A DNA stretch of 64,000 bases, taken from assembly GCF_000090795.2 (NCBI RefSeq), contig NW_003546448.1:62001-126000 (forward strand), in the 5' to 3' direction. Of the stretch, positions 36,027-48,956 are shown one piece after another. Position 1 is the stretch's first letter. Each line of letters begins with the position of its first letter. The notes beneath the pieces are model-generated. The model was not told the origin of the DNA. It saw nothing but the letters and a program-made list of their open reading frames with translations, and did no database searches. The stretch is from Amphimedon queenslandica. Lineage: Eukaryota; Porifera; Demospongiae; Haplosclerida; Niphatidae. Made by a program: the position numbers and the translations under genes.

Positions 36027-36262
36027 TTCTTCTCTTGGAGTCTACTAATATTTTGGACGAGTGTGTGTCGGTTTCTCGATGGGCAGAGACTATGGGGCAG
36101 TTTCTCCCGCCCCTCTTCATTTATTTTCCGCTGATTGTTCGGATACTTAAAAATGGCTCCGCCTCGTCATTCCGAATATTTTAAGGATATCTTGTCTGTA
36201 TACTCTCGTCGATTTGAAAGTGCCCGGTATTATACGGAGACGGAGCTCTCAAGCACCAGAAA
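36027..36262. promoter_or_regulatory. Divergent promoter between PIX and AGFG
   Basis: 236 bp between the start codons of PIX (minus) and AGFG (plus). It is more GC-rich than the surrounding DNA (TTTCTCCCGCCCCTCTTCAT, GGCTCCGCCTCGTC), with GC-box-like CCGCCC and CCGCCT. No TATA box is evident. Joint regulation is inferred from spacing. Confidence 0.6.
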
Positions 36263-39200
36263 ATGGCATCCCCTGCCCAAAAGAAGAAAGAAGAGGCCAG
36301 CCTCAAAATGCTCCGTGAATTGGTCGCCCTCCCGCACAACAAGCAGTGCTTCGAGTGCCAACAGAGAGGGCCTACGTATGCTGACATGACGACGTGTGCT
36401 TTCCTTTGTACGCAGTGTAGCGGGTTCTTGTAAGTCGCTGAGATACATGTACAGCTATAATTACTATCTATTGTGTGCTCATTAATGTAGTTTAATGTAT
36501 TGTTATTATTATTTATTATGATTTTAATTGTTTGTCGTGTACAATGAAGATTCAAGGCTATCAAGGAAGCTAGTACATGTACATAAATTGTATTATGGTG
36601 TACACCTAAACCACAACCCAACCTCCAGTCATAAAGTATAAACGACTCTCTGCCAGCACTTTTGTTTATTTACAATTATCTTGCTTATCTATTGCTTTGT
36701 CATATAATTTAAATTGGTACCTGTTACACTGATGCATTCACATACACGTATAATGATGATAATTTTTTGTGTCCATTTTATTTTTAGGAGAGGAATTAAT
36801 CCGCCCCATAGAGTCAAATCTGTTTCAATGACCACTTTCTCGAGCGATGAAGTGCAGAAACTTAGAAATGGTGGAAATGAAGTAAACAATAAATGATGTC
36901 ATTCTTTACTCTCATTATTACATCATTATGGTTTTCCCTTGCCCTTTACCCTTTGATCATGAATCTTTCCCTCCCCTCCCTCCTTCCTTCTCTTCCACTT
37001 TCTCTCTCTCTCTTCTCCTTCCTCTTTCTCTCTCACGTCCCTTCTCTCTCTCCTCTCTCTTTTCTTTTTGTATTGTCTACCCCTTTCCCTCTAGATGGCC
37101 CGTATGATATGGCTTGGTAAATGGGACCCAAAGAGAGACAGAGAACCCACCAAGAAAGACGAGCAAGCCTTCAGAGAGTATCTTAGAGACAAATATGAGC
37201 GCAAGAAATGGTACAGGGACCCAAGTGAGGTGAAGAAAGACATTGCGTCAAGAAGTCCTGAAGCTGCATCCACAGTGACACCCACCAGTCTTCCATCAAT
37301 ACCACCTCCCTCACAACAAGTAAACTATATTTAATGTTATCAGTTTCTGTTATCTATAGTTGTCTTTATCATCACTTATCTTATTACATGTGATGTATAA
37401 GGCCAGTTGTATCTATGTGTATGTATTGATATCATCTCTCCTTCTCTCATAGGGTAGTTCCCGGCCTGTGACTGCTGCATCTCAGCAGGCTCCTAAGGCC
37501 CAAACGCCACAGCAGCAACAGAAAGCTCCTACCCCAATCCAGCCACCAGCTACCAAACAGAATGAAGTTAGCTTACTTGATATCTCCGATCCAGTTGGTA
37601 AGGGTCTTAATGAATACCTTAATTTTGACTTGTGAATAATGTAATGATGTAATACGATTAGTGAATATTAGTATTAATGAGTCACATGGCTTTCTCTATA
37701 TTATGCTAATGAACTATGAATTCACATTTATTCTGCTATCTGTTTCTTGCTAAGTAGCTTATAATGAAATTTGTCAGAGAGTACATGATTGTTTTGATAT
37801 TAGGCACTTATTGTTTTTCATAACTGCCACTCACGTAATCATATACAAATTGTTTTATTGTTTTTTGTAGTAACTAGTCCTCCTACTGGAGGTGTGTCAG
37901 TGTTTCCTCCAGGCCCGCCCCCTGTCTCTCAATCTGTTAATCAGCCACAACCACCTCTTGCAGCAAGTAAATACACACTCCTATAATGATAATAATACAT
38001 AATGTTAATGCAATAATACATCATAGTATGTACTATCCTATTACCAAGAGTACCAAATACATGTGCATACATGTATGTACTCTTCTCGTTACATTGTCTT
38101 TATTTTTTAGACAATGATTTTGGCGCATTTACATCAAGTGGAGCTCCTACTGGCAGTAAGTTTCTGCTATTTAATATACATGTAATTTTAAATTTTTTGT
38201 TGGTTTTTTCCCCCTAGATTTTCTAGTTGCTAGTAGTTCCGGTAGCAGCATTGGCCAGCCTCCCTCCTCAGGGCCTGCCCCTCCTCTGTCATCTGGTGGT
38301 GGCGCTGGCGGTAATTTATCAGCTGCTGACAGATACTCTGCATTAGCTAGTCTTGATCAAACACTCAAAGACATACGACTACAAGAGGAAGAGAAACAAC
38401 AACAGCAGCAGCAACAGCAACAGTTACAACAGCAACAGCAACAAATGCAACAGCAACAGCTACAACAGCAACGACAAATGATGATGATGCAGCAAGGCAT
38501 GGCTGGAGGTATGGTTGCTAATCCTTTTGGAGGTGGAGCAGGAGGAGGAGGAGGAGGAGCTGTTTTAGAGAAAAGAGAATCCAATCCGTTTCTTCTGGGA
38601 GGGCACACTCCTCCTGTAACTGGACCGATGAGACAGCAGGGTGGAGGGGGAGGAGCCTTTGGTAACTTTGGTAATATGGGCCCTGCTCAAATGATGGGAG
38701 GAGCTCAGATGATGGGCAGTGGACAGATGGGCGGAGTTCAAATGGGAGCAAACCCTCAGTTTATGGGTGGATCCCCAGTAATAGGTGGAGCCCAAATGGG
38801 AATGCAAATGAGTCCACAAATGGGAGGAGCCCAGATGGGTTACGCTCAGCAAGGTGGTATGGTTGGTATGGGCCAGCAGCAGTTCCCAGGAGGAGGGGGA
38901 GGGTTTGGTGTGGGGTTTGGGATGCCTGCTGCAAGTCAGCAAGGTATGATGATGGCTGGGGGCGGTCAATGGCAGCAACAACAGGCTGTTCCTCCACAGC
39001 AGCAGGCACAGTGGGGAGGAGGCGTGTCTCCTTCTCCTGTTGGTCATCATCAGTTTGGTTTTGCTCCAGCAGTTCAAGGGAGTCCTCAGCTTCCTCAGCA
39101 TCAGTTTGGAGGCTTTACGTCTCAGCCAGCCTCTGCCAATAAGCAGCAACAGCAGTTCAATTGGAGTAGCTCTCAGACTACCCCCACTACAACTGCCCCA

Positions 39201-39792
39201 TCATTTAGTGGAACGGGTTGGTGTGGAGGGTTATCAAAACCTGCTCCTCAAGCCTCTTCAGTTCAATCTCCAACTTCACAAACCTCAACCACACCCACTG
39301 GCTGGAGCAACATGTTGATGGGCTCTACCACCACTAATGCTGGAACTGGTACGGGGTCTGCTGGCGGATGGAATAATGCTGGAACCGGTACTGGGTCTGC
39401 TGGCGGTTGGAATAGTGCTGGAACTGGTACGGGGTCTGCTGGCGGTTGGAATAATGCTGGAACTGGTACTGGGTCTGCTGGCGGTTGGAATAGTGCTGGA
39501 ACTGGTACGGGGTCTGGTGGCGGTTGGAATAATGCTGGAACTGGTACGGGGCCTGCTGGTGGATGGAATAGTGCTGGAACTGGTACGGGGTCTGGTGGCG
39601 GTTGGAATAATGCTAGTGCTGCTGGTACGGGGTCTGCTGGTGGTGGATGGAATGCTTCAGCTGGTTGGGGTAGTGGTGGCGGAGCCAATCCTTTTGCTGT
39701 AAGTCAGAGAACTTGATGATAACTTTTTAATTTTTTTTCTCTAGTCAACAGGAGGGTCACAGCAGCAGTCCACTAGGAATCCCTTCATGTGA
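36263..39792 (+). CDS. AGFG1: AGFG-type ArfGAP with NPF motifs, 8 exons
   Basis: Exons 36263-36429, 36788-36881, 37095-37319, 37453-37597, 37871-37966, 38111-38155, 38218-39698 and 39745-39792. They sum to 2301 nt, giving 766 residues. The ArfGAP domain covers residues 1-135. Its zinc finger CX2CX16CX2C uses cysteines 29, 32, 49 and 52, followed by the AGFG-specific CSGFLRGINPPHRVKSVSM with the arginine at 57 in the catalytic-finger position. AGFG proteins act in clathrin vesicle sorting, and vertebrate AGFG1 is the HIV Rev cofactor Hrb. The tail has DRYSALASLDQTLKDI (conserved in AGFG), a polyglutamine segment, methionine/glycine-rich repeats and four NPF motifs (ANPFGG, SNPFLL, ANPFAV, RNPFM) for EH-domain partners such as EPS15. 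A 13-residue tandem repeat lies near the end. The symbol is given at family level; AGFG1 and AGFG2 are vertebrate duplicates. Confidence 0.92.
39338..39650 (+). repeat. Coding minisatellite, 39-bp unit (AGTGTGSAGGWNN)
   Basis: About seven and a half in-frame copies, with alternating N/S at the last position and occasional S-to-G or S-to-P changes, in the last large exon of AGFG. The unit length is a multiple of three, so copy-number change does not shift the frame. Confidence 0.93.
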
Positions 39793-39903
39793 TATAATTA
39801 CTTATTGCACAAGATATTAATAATAGGCTATAAACTAGCTTCCATTTTTACCATTACCTCTCAATTTTCATTTTGTTATTGTTAGGCAAGCAAACAAGCA
39901 AGC

Positions 39904-39939
<36 letters not shown>

Positions 39940-40464
39940 GTGTCGTTATTATAAGTTTTGTTGGTTTGTCGTTCATTTTTAATTTAATGCATTGTGGTAA
40001 TAATTAAAGCAATTATTACTTGTTTATTTATTACTTATTAAATGTTAATTACTTGGACACCTTCATGATTATTATTATTATTATTACTTTTACTTGACAA
40101 AATGAGCAAGCGAAATATTTGTAAATTTTACCTCAAAGTGATGAATAAACATTATAAGTCCTAAAGTAATAACCCAAAACAAGAAAATATTCCTCAAATA
40201 GATCTATTTTTTAAATACATGGAAGATCCAAAATTGTCAAAAAAAGAATAGTTTGGCTACATAGATGTAAGATTACAGAAGATAGCATTTTTTGTATTTA
40301 AAAACTCAAGAAAAATGAGTTTAAATTTTGCTAATTTTCTGGAATTAAAAAATGTACCTACATGTATATGTGCAAGCACAATGATGACAAAAAATAAATT
40401 GCTGAATAATAATAATATGATTACAAAAGTATGAATGAAACATAATGAGAAAATAATTGAAGAT
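39793..40464. other. Spacer between convergent AGFG and MADD
   Basis: AT-rich 3' flanks with an ATT microsatellite at about 39908-39940 and AATAAA-type polyadenylation signals in both orientations. No coding signal is seen. Confidence 0.75.
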
Positions 40465-43400
40465 TTAATTAGTTTTTGACTTGTAGACCATTACTTGCAG
40501 GCACTGGTATATCTCATGATACTACATAAGAAAGAACACACACTCAAGGATCAGAACTTAATTTTTTTTTTTGAAATACGACCTAATGGTCTAAATAATT
40601 ATTTAAAATAATTAAAATAAATAAAGATAAACATTCTATCATGTTTCATATAGTGATGAAACATGATAGAAAGCTCTCATTAGTTACTATAATTTTATAA
40701 CGTGTACTGGGATATTTTCGTATTGCTAAATTTTCATGAATCTTGCATTTGTAAGATTTCACAAAATAAAACTTTTGCAAATATGCTACCACGTGGCAAT
40801 GAAAATGCAAAATTTCACAATTTTTATTTTCGCTATGGAGCAAAAAATGAAAAATCTGCGAAAATTTTGCTACTCAAAAATTTCCCAGTATATGGTATCA
40901 CTTACTTGTTTTGAATGAAAGTGTTGCCAATACTCACTGGACCCTTCCTTATACAGGAAACTAATAGTAAGACGAGACTCATCAATATCAATATTCAAAA
41001 TGTGATCATTCCAAAATCTACAAGTTATCCTTTCGTCAGGAAACCTCCTTAATATGCAGACTTCATCAGTTACCTATACATACATAATTCAATATATTGT
41101 GTGATTTGCTATTTTTAGAGTCAGTTTTAGCTATAATAAGTCGACTATTAAAATAGTGCAATCTCCTATACCAAGAGAGCATACATGTAGTTCTGCCTAT
41201 GGTGGTCGGGACAACCACCTCAACAAATGAACCAACCAGTTCATCACTTAGACCATGCAACCATGCAACCATGAAATTAATACTAATAGCCATACATAAA
41301 GCATGATATTGTGGTCTACTAGTATGGTGTACATACATGTAAATTAAAAGGAATAATATTAGTCTCCAACCACCTCTAATTTTTTCTAGACCCTGAGACT
41401 GGATAATTATTTAGGGTCTGTACCTGTAGTTTGAAGATTGGGGCAGTGACGCTGATGCCATGATGCACTACGTAAGTGATGATAGGATGTCTCTCACTAA
41501 ACAAAGCCAATACAGCAAGGTTCTTTATATTAACACCATTAGAATCCTAACAATGCATTAGACGGTTGATACAAATAATTATGATTTTAAACTCACAGCA
41601 TTCTCAAGTTCGGACATTGTCTCTTGAAGGAGCTTCTCCTCGGCAGTTGCCAGTCGAGTTCGAGCTGATATTCGATGACACACGTCCATAGTCTCCTTAG
41701 GACTGATACCAATCATCAGTAGGAATACTAGTACGTTATGTAATACAATACTGAGCAGTGTGTCCTCTTCATATCCAAAATTCAGTCGACTTGAGCAAGG
41801 GAGAGAATTATACCTATTTATAATTAAAAGAATACATAACGCCTAAAGAGAATATCCAATGGGTCCATCTCAGCTCCTGCAAGTGTGTAGATTATTAAGA
41901 AGCCACATTTAGTATACTTCATTACTTCTGTTTATTACTCTTGATCATATAAAACTGTCTTTATACTAATTTGAGCCTGCCCCACCCCTTTTCAAAAACT
42001 GCTCCCCTTTCTTCTCTCTCACTCTAGTCAAAATTTCAAATTTGGCTCAAACTTTCTATGCATTGATGTGTATTAAGATACAAGTCGTAGCTATTCCTAA
42101 CCTGTCGTATAATTCGCTTGTCTTCTCATTCCAACCTAAATACTTCCTATCAGCTTGTACAACCGCCGAAAACAAACTATTCCAGAACTGTCTCCTCACG
42201 ACAATCCCTTTCATTGCACTACTGAATGCTCTAAGCAGATCAACATGTAAATACTGCAACTCATGATCCTCCACGTGTTCAGTCTCTCTCTCTGAGTCTC
42301 CTCCAAGCAATACCGGGTCGTACGCCCTCACTCTCTTACGATCATCGGATACTGATAAATTTGATTCTGCTACTTTGAATCCATTGCTATTATCATCGAC
42401 AGCTCCTGGATAGCTCAGGTCTTTAAGAGGAAGGGAAGATGAGGAGGAGGTGGGGAGAGACCGACGAGTCCTTAGATTAGGACTGGGTGGGGGAAGTGGT
42501 GAGGGGGTCCTGTGTCCGTTTAACTCGTTTTCGGTTGATTTTAAAGGTGACCTTTTTCGGCTGAGGTCAGTGCATAGGCACAGTGCTAATCTCAGTACAA
42601 GGAACAATGAGAATATGGGCGTGTCAATGTCAGCCTGGAGAGATGCCTCTATTGGTTGAATGATGTACTTTAATAGATCCAGAACACCTTTATAGACTGC
42701 TCTACTGACAATCTGAAAAAGGATATAACAGCAGAGAATAAACATTCAATGTGTACAGTTCAAACATATAATAATAAAAATATTTTTTATGCATCAATAG
42801 TGATTCAATGCAACAGTGATAGCACAAGGAAGATAATAGGAAATGGGCCAGTTCACTGTTATAGTCACTGCTTACAAGCTAATAAAATAGTACATGCATG
42901 TCAAAGGTTTCCATAGGACTTCAGCATAGTGCTCATGCAGCTTCTTGATAGTTGCTCAAAAATTGAATCAATTGTCCAATTACTCTAATATCTATGACTG
43001 TATAATAGTATAGGGAACTTTGACAAAAATCACAAGGGGAAAATTCTCCATTTTATAATTTTTTTTTCTGATGCATAGGCATGTTTTTATGTCATGCAGC
43101 AAGTTTGAGCTGATTCCAATCAAAATTAGACTTTTAAAGTTACTCAAAAATTGAGCTAAAAAGTCCCTGTACTATAGTATTATAATTATTTGTACATGTA
43201 CACGTACACATACATGTAGCTTACTATTGGTACTATTTCACCATTAGCTGATAACAGTAGATTATTTTGCTGACGAATACCCAATCTGAGCTCCAGGAGA
43301 CGGAGTAAAGCAACGCGGCTCCTCTCCTCCGATGCTATCGTCTTTAGAGCAACAGATTTGGGCCAAGGGAGACCCTGACCAGCTCCCACTCGACACACAA

Positions 43401-44764
43401 TGTCTTTAATTTGAGTCTCAAGCTCACTAATAAACAATAAACAAAATAAAGCAGCAATTACACATTAATTTAATACAATATACAAATGATCTATTACAAG
43501 ACAAGTAACAGATGGATCCAACAGCCCATTAATAAACTCATAAGACTCACTGAAGGCTAGAAACAGCAGACCATGGGACAGAGCGGACCACATTAGATGA
43601 CGAGTGCTTCTTAGGGTCTTTCACTGTAGGAGACTCTTGCTCAGTACCAGCAGAGCCGCCACTTGAAAACTGCATCATTTCAATGAGTGGACCTCTCAGA
43701 TTCATCCAAGACCCGACTCTGGGGAGGCCCCCTGTCTCCGGCTCAGGGCTACTTGGACTGCTGTGTCTTCTCTTGGTCTTATGGCCAGAGAAATGACGAT
43801 GAATAGGGAGAGGTGAGAGAGTCATTGATAAATTATAACTGGAGTCAGTGCTGTTGTGTGAATCAGCCACATTTATTGGTGATGTCAATAGTGAGACATT
43901 ATCAGTAGCACTATCAGTAGGAGGCTCAAAAACTCCATTCATCTCTACACCAGTGTTAGCTGAATCACGATTAACTTTTGACAAAGGATCAGAATCAAGT
44001 GTTAGGGCAGAAATGTGATCAGGTGTCAGAGGTTCATGCATTAAATCAAAATCAGGCAACATCCCAGGATCAAAGCTTATAACTGAATCAGGCATGATAA
44101 GAGGATCAGACCTTAACACGGGATCACTCAATACTGGCTGCTTATTCTCAGGAGGTAATGGGACGTGATCAAACTTTGACGGTGTTTTAACTAACGACAG
44201 GTAGACTTCATTAGAGGAACCAGCTCCAACAGCAACAGGAGAAGGAGTAGAACAAGTTATTGTGATGGAAGGATGGATATCGATCGCTATATCTTTCATT
44301 TCAGGGGCAACACAGCCACGAATCGCTGAATCAGAGCTAACATCAGAATCATAAGAGATATCAGTCCCGTCATGCCGATAATGATTGGCCCCTTCTTCAT
44401 CATCGCTCTCATCGCTCTCATCATCGCTGGAGAAATAATTCCTAGACATTGTATTATTAGTTGGTATCTGCCAGGCTTTGTGATGGAGCATCTCTTGATA
44501 AAGGACAGACTCATCGCAGTCAGGCTGATAGAGTGTGTACTGTAGCCGAGCAGGAGATACCTTGTCAACCCACCAGCAAAGTTTGTCACCGATTCGCTCA
44601 ATTTCACAGAATCCTGCAAATACAAAACATGATATGATTATTTATGCACATCTGTATATACAGTCCATAGAGAAACATATATATGCTCCAGGAAAGAATG
44701 CCAAACAATAACTCAGCACAAAACACAATATATGTACATGCCAAATCTTCCACTCAATGACATA

Positions 44765-44800
<36 letters not shown>

Positions 44801-46290
44801 ATGTGCGTGTGTGTGCGTGTGTGTGTGTGCATCATGTCAACAGGTTCATCAAGCATGCAAGGAACACTGACAAAGGAGGATATGTACACAAAACATGTTG
44901 GCCCATTCTTTTGATAATTTGTAGAGTGAAGGAAACATGATCTTGTAATGGAAGATATTGCCAAGTATTCATTCATTTGTAGTGTAGAGCAACAATAATG
45001 TACACGTAATTGTCTGCTCCATTTCAAGCAATTACACATGTACATGTACATAAGCCTACCTTTCCTAATCTCTTCAAATGCTTTGTTTGATGGATTTAGG
45101 ACCCATTCCATAAAATACTCAACACTCTAAATAACAATAAAAGTAATTAATAATAATAATAATAATAATAATAACCAGTATTTCATAGTTAAAAGTACCT
45201 GTGATTTAATGAAATTTGAAATAAATTCAATGTCACGGATCTTAGTCTTCTTAACATAGGCAGCAAGGAATGATTCCAGCCTTAGGTCAACCACAGGGCG
45301 AGGGAACAGTCTGTATATAGTCAAGTGGTTGTCTATGCAGCCAAGCATTTCAGGACCCAACAGGAACTCAATGAAAGCGACTCTTATTAAGACGTCAGTC
45401 TCATCTTTTAGTCTGGTAAGGTCAGCAATGCTGTGAGAGGATTTCTCAACCTAAATAAGATATAATAATAGCTAGAAAGAATGTAAAACATTGAGGGGCC
45501 CTGGCTCCTGACCACACCTCCCAGTCACACCCCCAAGCGTACACATACATACATAAATTCTCATAAGTAAGGGCTTTGCCCAATAAAATATTTCTAGTGC
45601 ATTTTAGTGTTAAACTTTTCGCCTTTCAAAATATTCTATCTTATATACATGTATGTACATGTACATGTACAATGTAAGTATAGGCTCATTCAATTGGCTG
45701 GTAATGCACGAGTAATTCCAGTCAAAATAATAGGATTGTTAACTAAAGAGGCGGCTAATCTAGTTTAAGATAATGTTACAGGACCTAGCTATTATCGTAT
45801 TATTGCTTCCTTCTATACTTAATTACATGTACATCCTATGCATACGTGCATGTCTTTAATCAAAATTGTTATTTCCTAGTTGTTTCTGTCAAAGCAGCAG
45901 CAGGCCTATGTCTACTAAAAGTATGTGGGTACATTGTACATGTACATACTTCTTCCATTTTGTCCAGTGCCTGTCTTAGGTCAGCCTGGAGCTGCAATAA
46001 AGTAACTGGAAACTTCTCCAGGAGGTCAATGTCCTGATGAATGGGAGACTCCAACTAAGAGAGAACGAGAGAGAGAGAGTGAATGAGGAGGTGATAAAGC
46101 ATTGGTTATAAAAGTAGTATAAAGATAATTTACCTTTCTGTTGTCAAGATCAACAATCCAGGTCTCCATCCTGTGAGTCATGTTGATTTTCTTTACAAAA
46201 GAAGAAGGAACTCCAATGAAGAAAGGAGTGGGGACAAGCAAGAGCTGAAGGAGGAGAAAATTAAAATAAAAGGATCATGGTAGAGAGGGA

Positions 46291-46329
<39 letters not shown>

Positions 46330-48106
46330 AAGGAATAAAGATGATAAAGAAGTCACAGTAGGCACTGTCATGTTATTGTTTTGACTTACATTCTCTGCGC
46401 TTGGTAGTGAAGTGGGCAGGAGGGGTATGACAGGGAACAGATACTGGAGCGGATAAAGAAGACTCAGGATTGTTATAACACAACGAGAAGCAAAGGCATA
46501 GTCTTGAGAATGAATAATCACCTACCATAATAACAAAACACATACAAATATACCAGGAAAACAGAATCACATGAATATTACCATGTACATGTATGTGCAG
46601 CTAGTGCATGAAAATCTACATGTACAGTATAACATAAACAATGAAAATTTATTATAATGCTATTATTGATTTCCTTCTGTAGCTTATAGTTGGAACTTGT
46701 TGATTTTGAAAGCTCAGGGGGCAATCATCAGTATAACACTCATCACTAAGAGTGCTATTCTTGATATTGTAAACACAACTCCAAAAAGCAATGATGAAAA
46801 CTAACCGTACACTGTTTGCTTAAAACAAGATACAAGATAAGTAAATATCCCGTAATACGTACAGTAGTACACACACAAACATTCATTTTACGCATCTTGC
46901 CAAATATAAGCTACTCATAACAGCTACAGTTAGTTCATTGTTAGAACAATGCTGTTCTTAAGCAATTGGGTGGTGCACAATACAAAGGAATTGATGGCAA
47001 TGTGAGTGTACACATGTATCATCCTCATTTGGTATATTGTGTGCACATAATGAAACCCACTAATGATAAAGCAGTAAAATCAGAAGCAATATTGTTAAAA
47101 ATTCCCATAAAAACATATCAAAGCAAAAAGCAATGTACAGTAGACTAGGTGAATCATTGTGAATGGATGTACAATTGTACATGGACAAGTACAATGAAAT
47201 TACCTTGTGCTCCAATAGAAGCAGCTTGTATATTTCAATGACTAAATGAATGTCTAGTCTTTGCAATACATAATGAATGGGAAGATCAACAAACGGAAGG
47301 CGAGAAGATGGAGGGTACCCAACAAGGACAGCGGGATCAACCTCAAGCTCTACCTCCATCAATTCAATACCGCGTCTCGGAACAGGAAGAACAACGAGAG
47401 ACTCCACCCAGTCGGTAACCTCCTTTATGGGGGCCGTCATGTCAGAGGATGAAGGATGGAAATGCGAGCGAATGAGAAGCTCCCAACTGAGCTTATCGCC
47501 GCAATAGAGATCAACAAAATGAATGAAAGTGTGCAGGACCTTCTCAAAGAACTGATAATTGTCCTGCAAGGATAGGATGCAGACACTCAGGAGACCCCAT
47601 TCCTGTATCCCAACTAAGGACTCAGACTCGGATCTTGATACCCAGTTAGGAGACTGAGCCCTCAGGAGGTTATCGGTAAGGTATGGAAAGGTGACACAGA
47701 CCCCGTACGTGCGTATGTTAGTCTCCGTGTTAGTGAGCATAAAGTAATGAGTAGTTGTGCTCGCATTGGAGTCTAATGAAGACAGATGAGATGAAGAGGC
47801 TGTAGAGATAGGAGAGACTGAGTCAGGAGGGCAGCCATCTTCCTCTGGCTGACAGAAATATGTAATATTGCTAGGCAGTGGTCTCTGGGGTATATCATTC
47901 AGTGGGTGACGCCATATTATGCCTGGTTTAGCCTGTCTGACATTATGCCAGTCAGCAGGAGGGAGTTTGGTTGAGCTGGGACTGATAGGAGAGCCGGCAG
48001 TGGGTCCCCTGCCTTCTTCAGTGGTGGGACCGACTATGAATATGTAGTCTAGCAGATGAGGTGAGTCGACAGCTGCCATTACATTGAAAAGAAGTCGGTC
48101 ATTCAC
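40465..48106 (-). CDS. MADD: MADD/DENN domain Rab GEF (Rab3-GEP), 13 exons
   Basis: Minus-strand exons: 48106-47204, 46521-46390, 46244-46134, 46054-45950, 45450-45199, 45126-45060, 44613-43551, 43426-43225, 42712-42102, 41813-41597, 41546-41424, 41073-40906 and 40521-40465. They sum to 4011 nt, giving 1336 residues; human MADD is about 1650. It catalyses GDP release from Rab3/Rab27 and links to TNF receptor signalling in vertebrates. The tripartite DENN module covers 1 to about 530: uDENN (LLDYIFIVGPTTEEG, YFCQPEEDG, RTYGVCVTFPYL), cDENN (LHTFIHFVDLYCGDKLSWEL, YPLQYLFPVIPLLPTSLPSA, FFIGVPSSFV) and dDENN (FIEFLLGPEMLG, RLFPRPVVDLRLESFLAAY). A long acidic serine-rich linker follows (SSDDESDESDDEEG). 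The last ~190 residues resemble the MADD C-terminal PH-like region (ITYVVHHGISVTAPIF). No death domain could be recognised by eye. An in-frame ATG at 48079 is an alternative start. Confidence 0.92.
40635..40670. repeat. Perfect 14-bp hairpin
   Basis: Arms TCTATCATGTTTCA and TGAAACATGATAGA separated by 8 bases, in the last MADD intron. It could be a MITE terminus or a structured element. Confidence 0.8.
40700..40895. mobile_element. TA-flanked MITE (ACGTGTACTGGGATATTTTCG ends)
   Basis: The left end beginning ACGTGTACTGGGATATTTT and the right end AAATTTCCCAGTATATGG are imperfect inverted repeats, bounded by TA at 40698-40699 and 40896-40897. It is 196 bp, in the last intron of MADD, ending 10 bp from the donor of exon 12. 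Confidence 0.68.
42905..43180 (+). mobile_element. hAT-like MITE, partial copy
   Basis: It starts with GGTTTCCATAGGACTTCAGC and GTGCTCATGCAGCTTCTTG, the family 5' segment, then a satellite unit with GCAAGTTTGAGCTGATTCCA, ending in TCCCTGTACTATAGTA. No 3' terminus is seen. It lies in MADD intron 8. Confidence 0.7.
44769..44831. repeat. (TG)n microsatellite in a MADD intron
   Basis: A TG tract interrupted by CATGCG. A GA-rich tract at 46284-46324 lies in another MADD intron. Confidence 0.95.
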
Positions 48107-48446
48107 TACTAGAGGAAGATGGAGTGAAGAATTCCTACAATACCGTGGTTACTTCCTCCATTCACTACGCGGTGAGAAGAGCATTAATTGGAATAATTAC
48201 AAATTTTACCGCTTTCTTCCAGATCAAGTATGAATATTCTAAAAAGAACCTCGAAAAGAACTGGATGATGAAGCTTTATGTATTTATTTCTCCTTGTAAA
48301 AGAAGTTTTTAGGCTCATTTTAGACAATTTTCCTATTTTTCTATGGCATCCATTCACAAAAAAGGAGGGACTAGTTTTTAGCCACGCCTAGCCTTTCCAA
48401 AAATGAAAAAATTATGGGCGCCGCGTGCGGCAACCATATTGTGACA

Positions 48447-48575
48447 ACTGTAACTTAGCAATAATAACCTAGCAACTGTAACTTAGCAACAGTTGCTATA
48501 GCAACTGTAACTTAGCAACAGTTGCTAGGAAACTCAACCTAGCAACTGTAACTTAGCAACAGTTACTAGGGAAAT
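48447..48575. repeat. Left arm of inverted minisatellite (AGCAACTGTAACTTAGCAAC)
   Basis: Three to four copies of a 30-40-bp unit AGCAACTGTAACTTAGCAAC with GTTGCTA. This is the reverse complement of the units in the right arm. Confidence 0.88.
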
Positions 48576-48956
48576 TTGCCGGGAAATAATTTTTATTATT
48601 ATTAATTTTCCTTAAAATTCTTAAAATTTTTAAATTTTTGAATTCTTAAACCTTAAATCCTTAAAATTCTTAAATAAAATTAATTGAGAAAAATTAATTT
48701 TCCTAACTTAAATTAAAATAATAAATTAAATTAAATAATGACAAAACACTAACAATGACAAAACAAAAAGGAGAGAGGAATAACAATAATAAATAATAAT
48801 TAATAATTATTATTAATTAATAATAATAGTAAATAATAATAATTTTAATGTTTAAGTAATTATTATAATTAAAATAATAGAATTAAATTTAATAAATTTA
48901 ATAATTAAAAATATTTTGCTACTAAAAATAATTTCCCAGCAAATATTATTATTTTC

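Noticed and set aside
38445-39702. Alternative long frames on both strands over AGFG
   Set aside because: Shadow frames of the repetitive Q/G-rich coding exon.
40702-40918. Open frames in the last MADD intron
   Set aside because: They coincide with the TA-flanked MITE, and MADD splice sites flank it.
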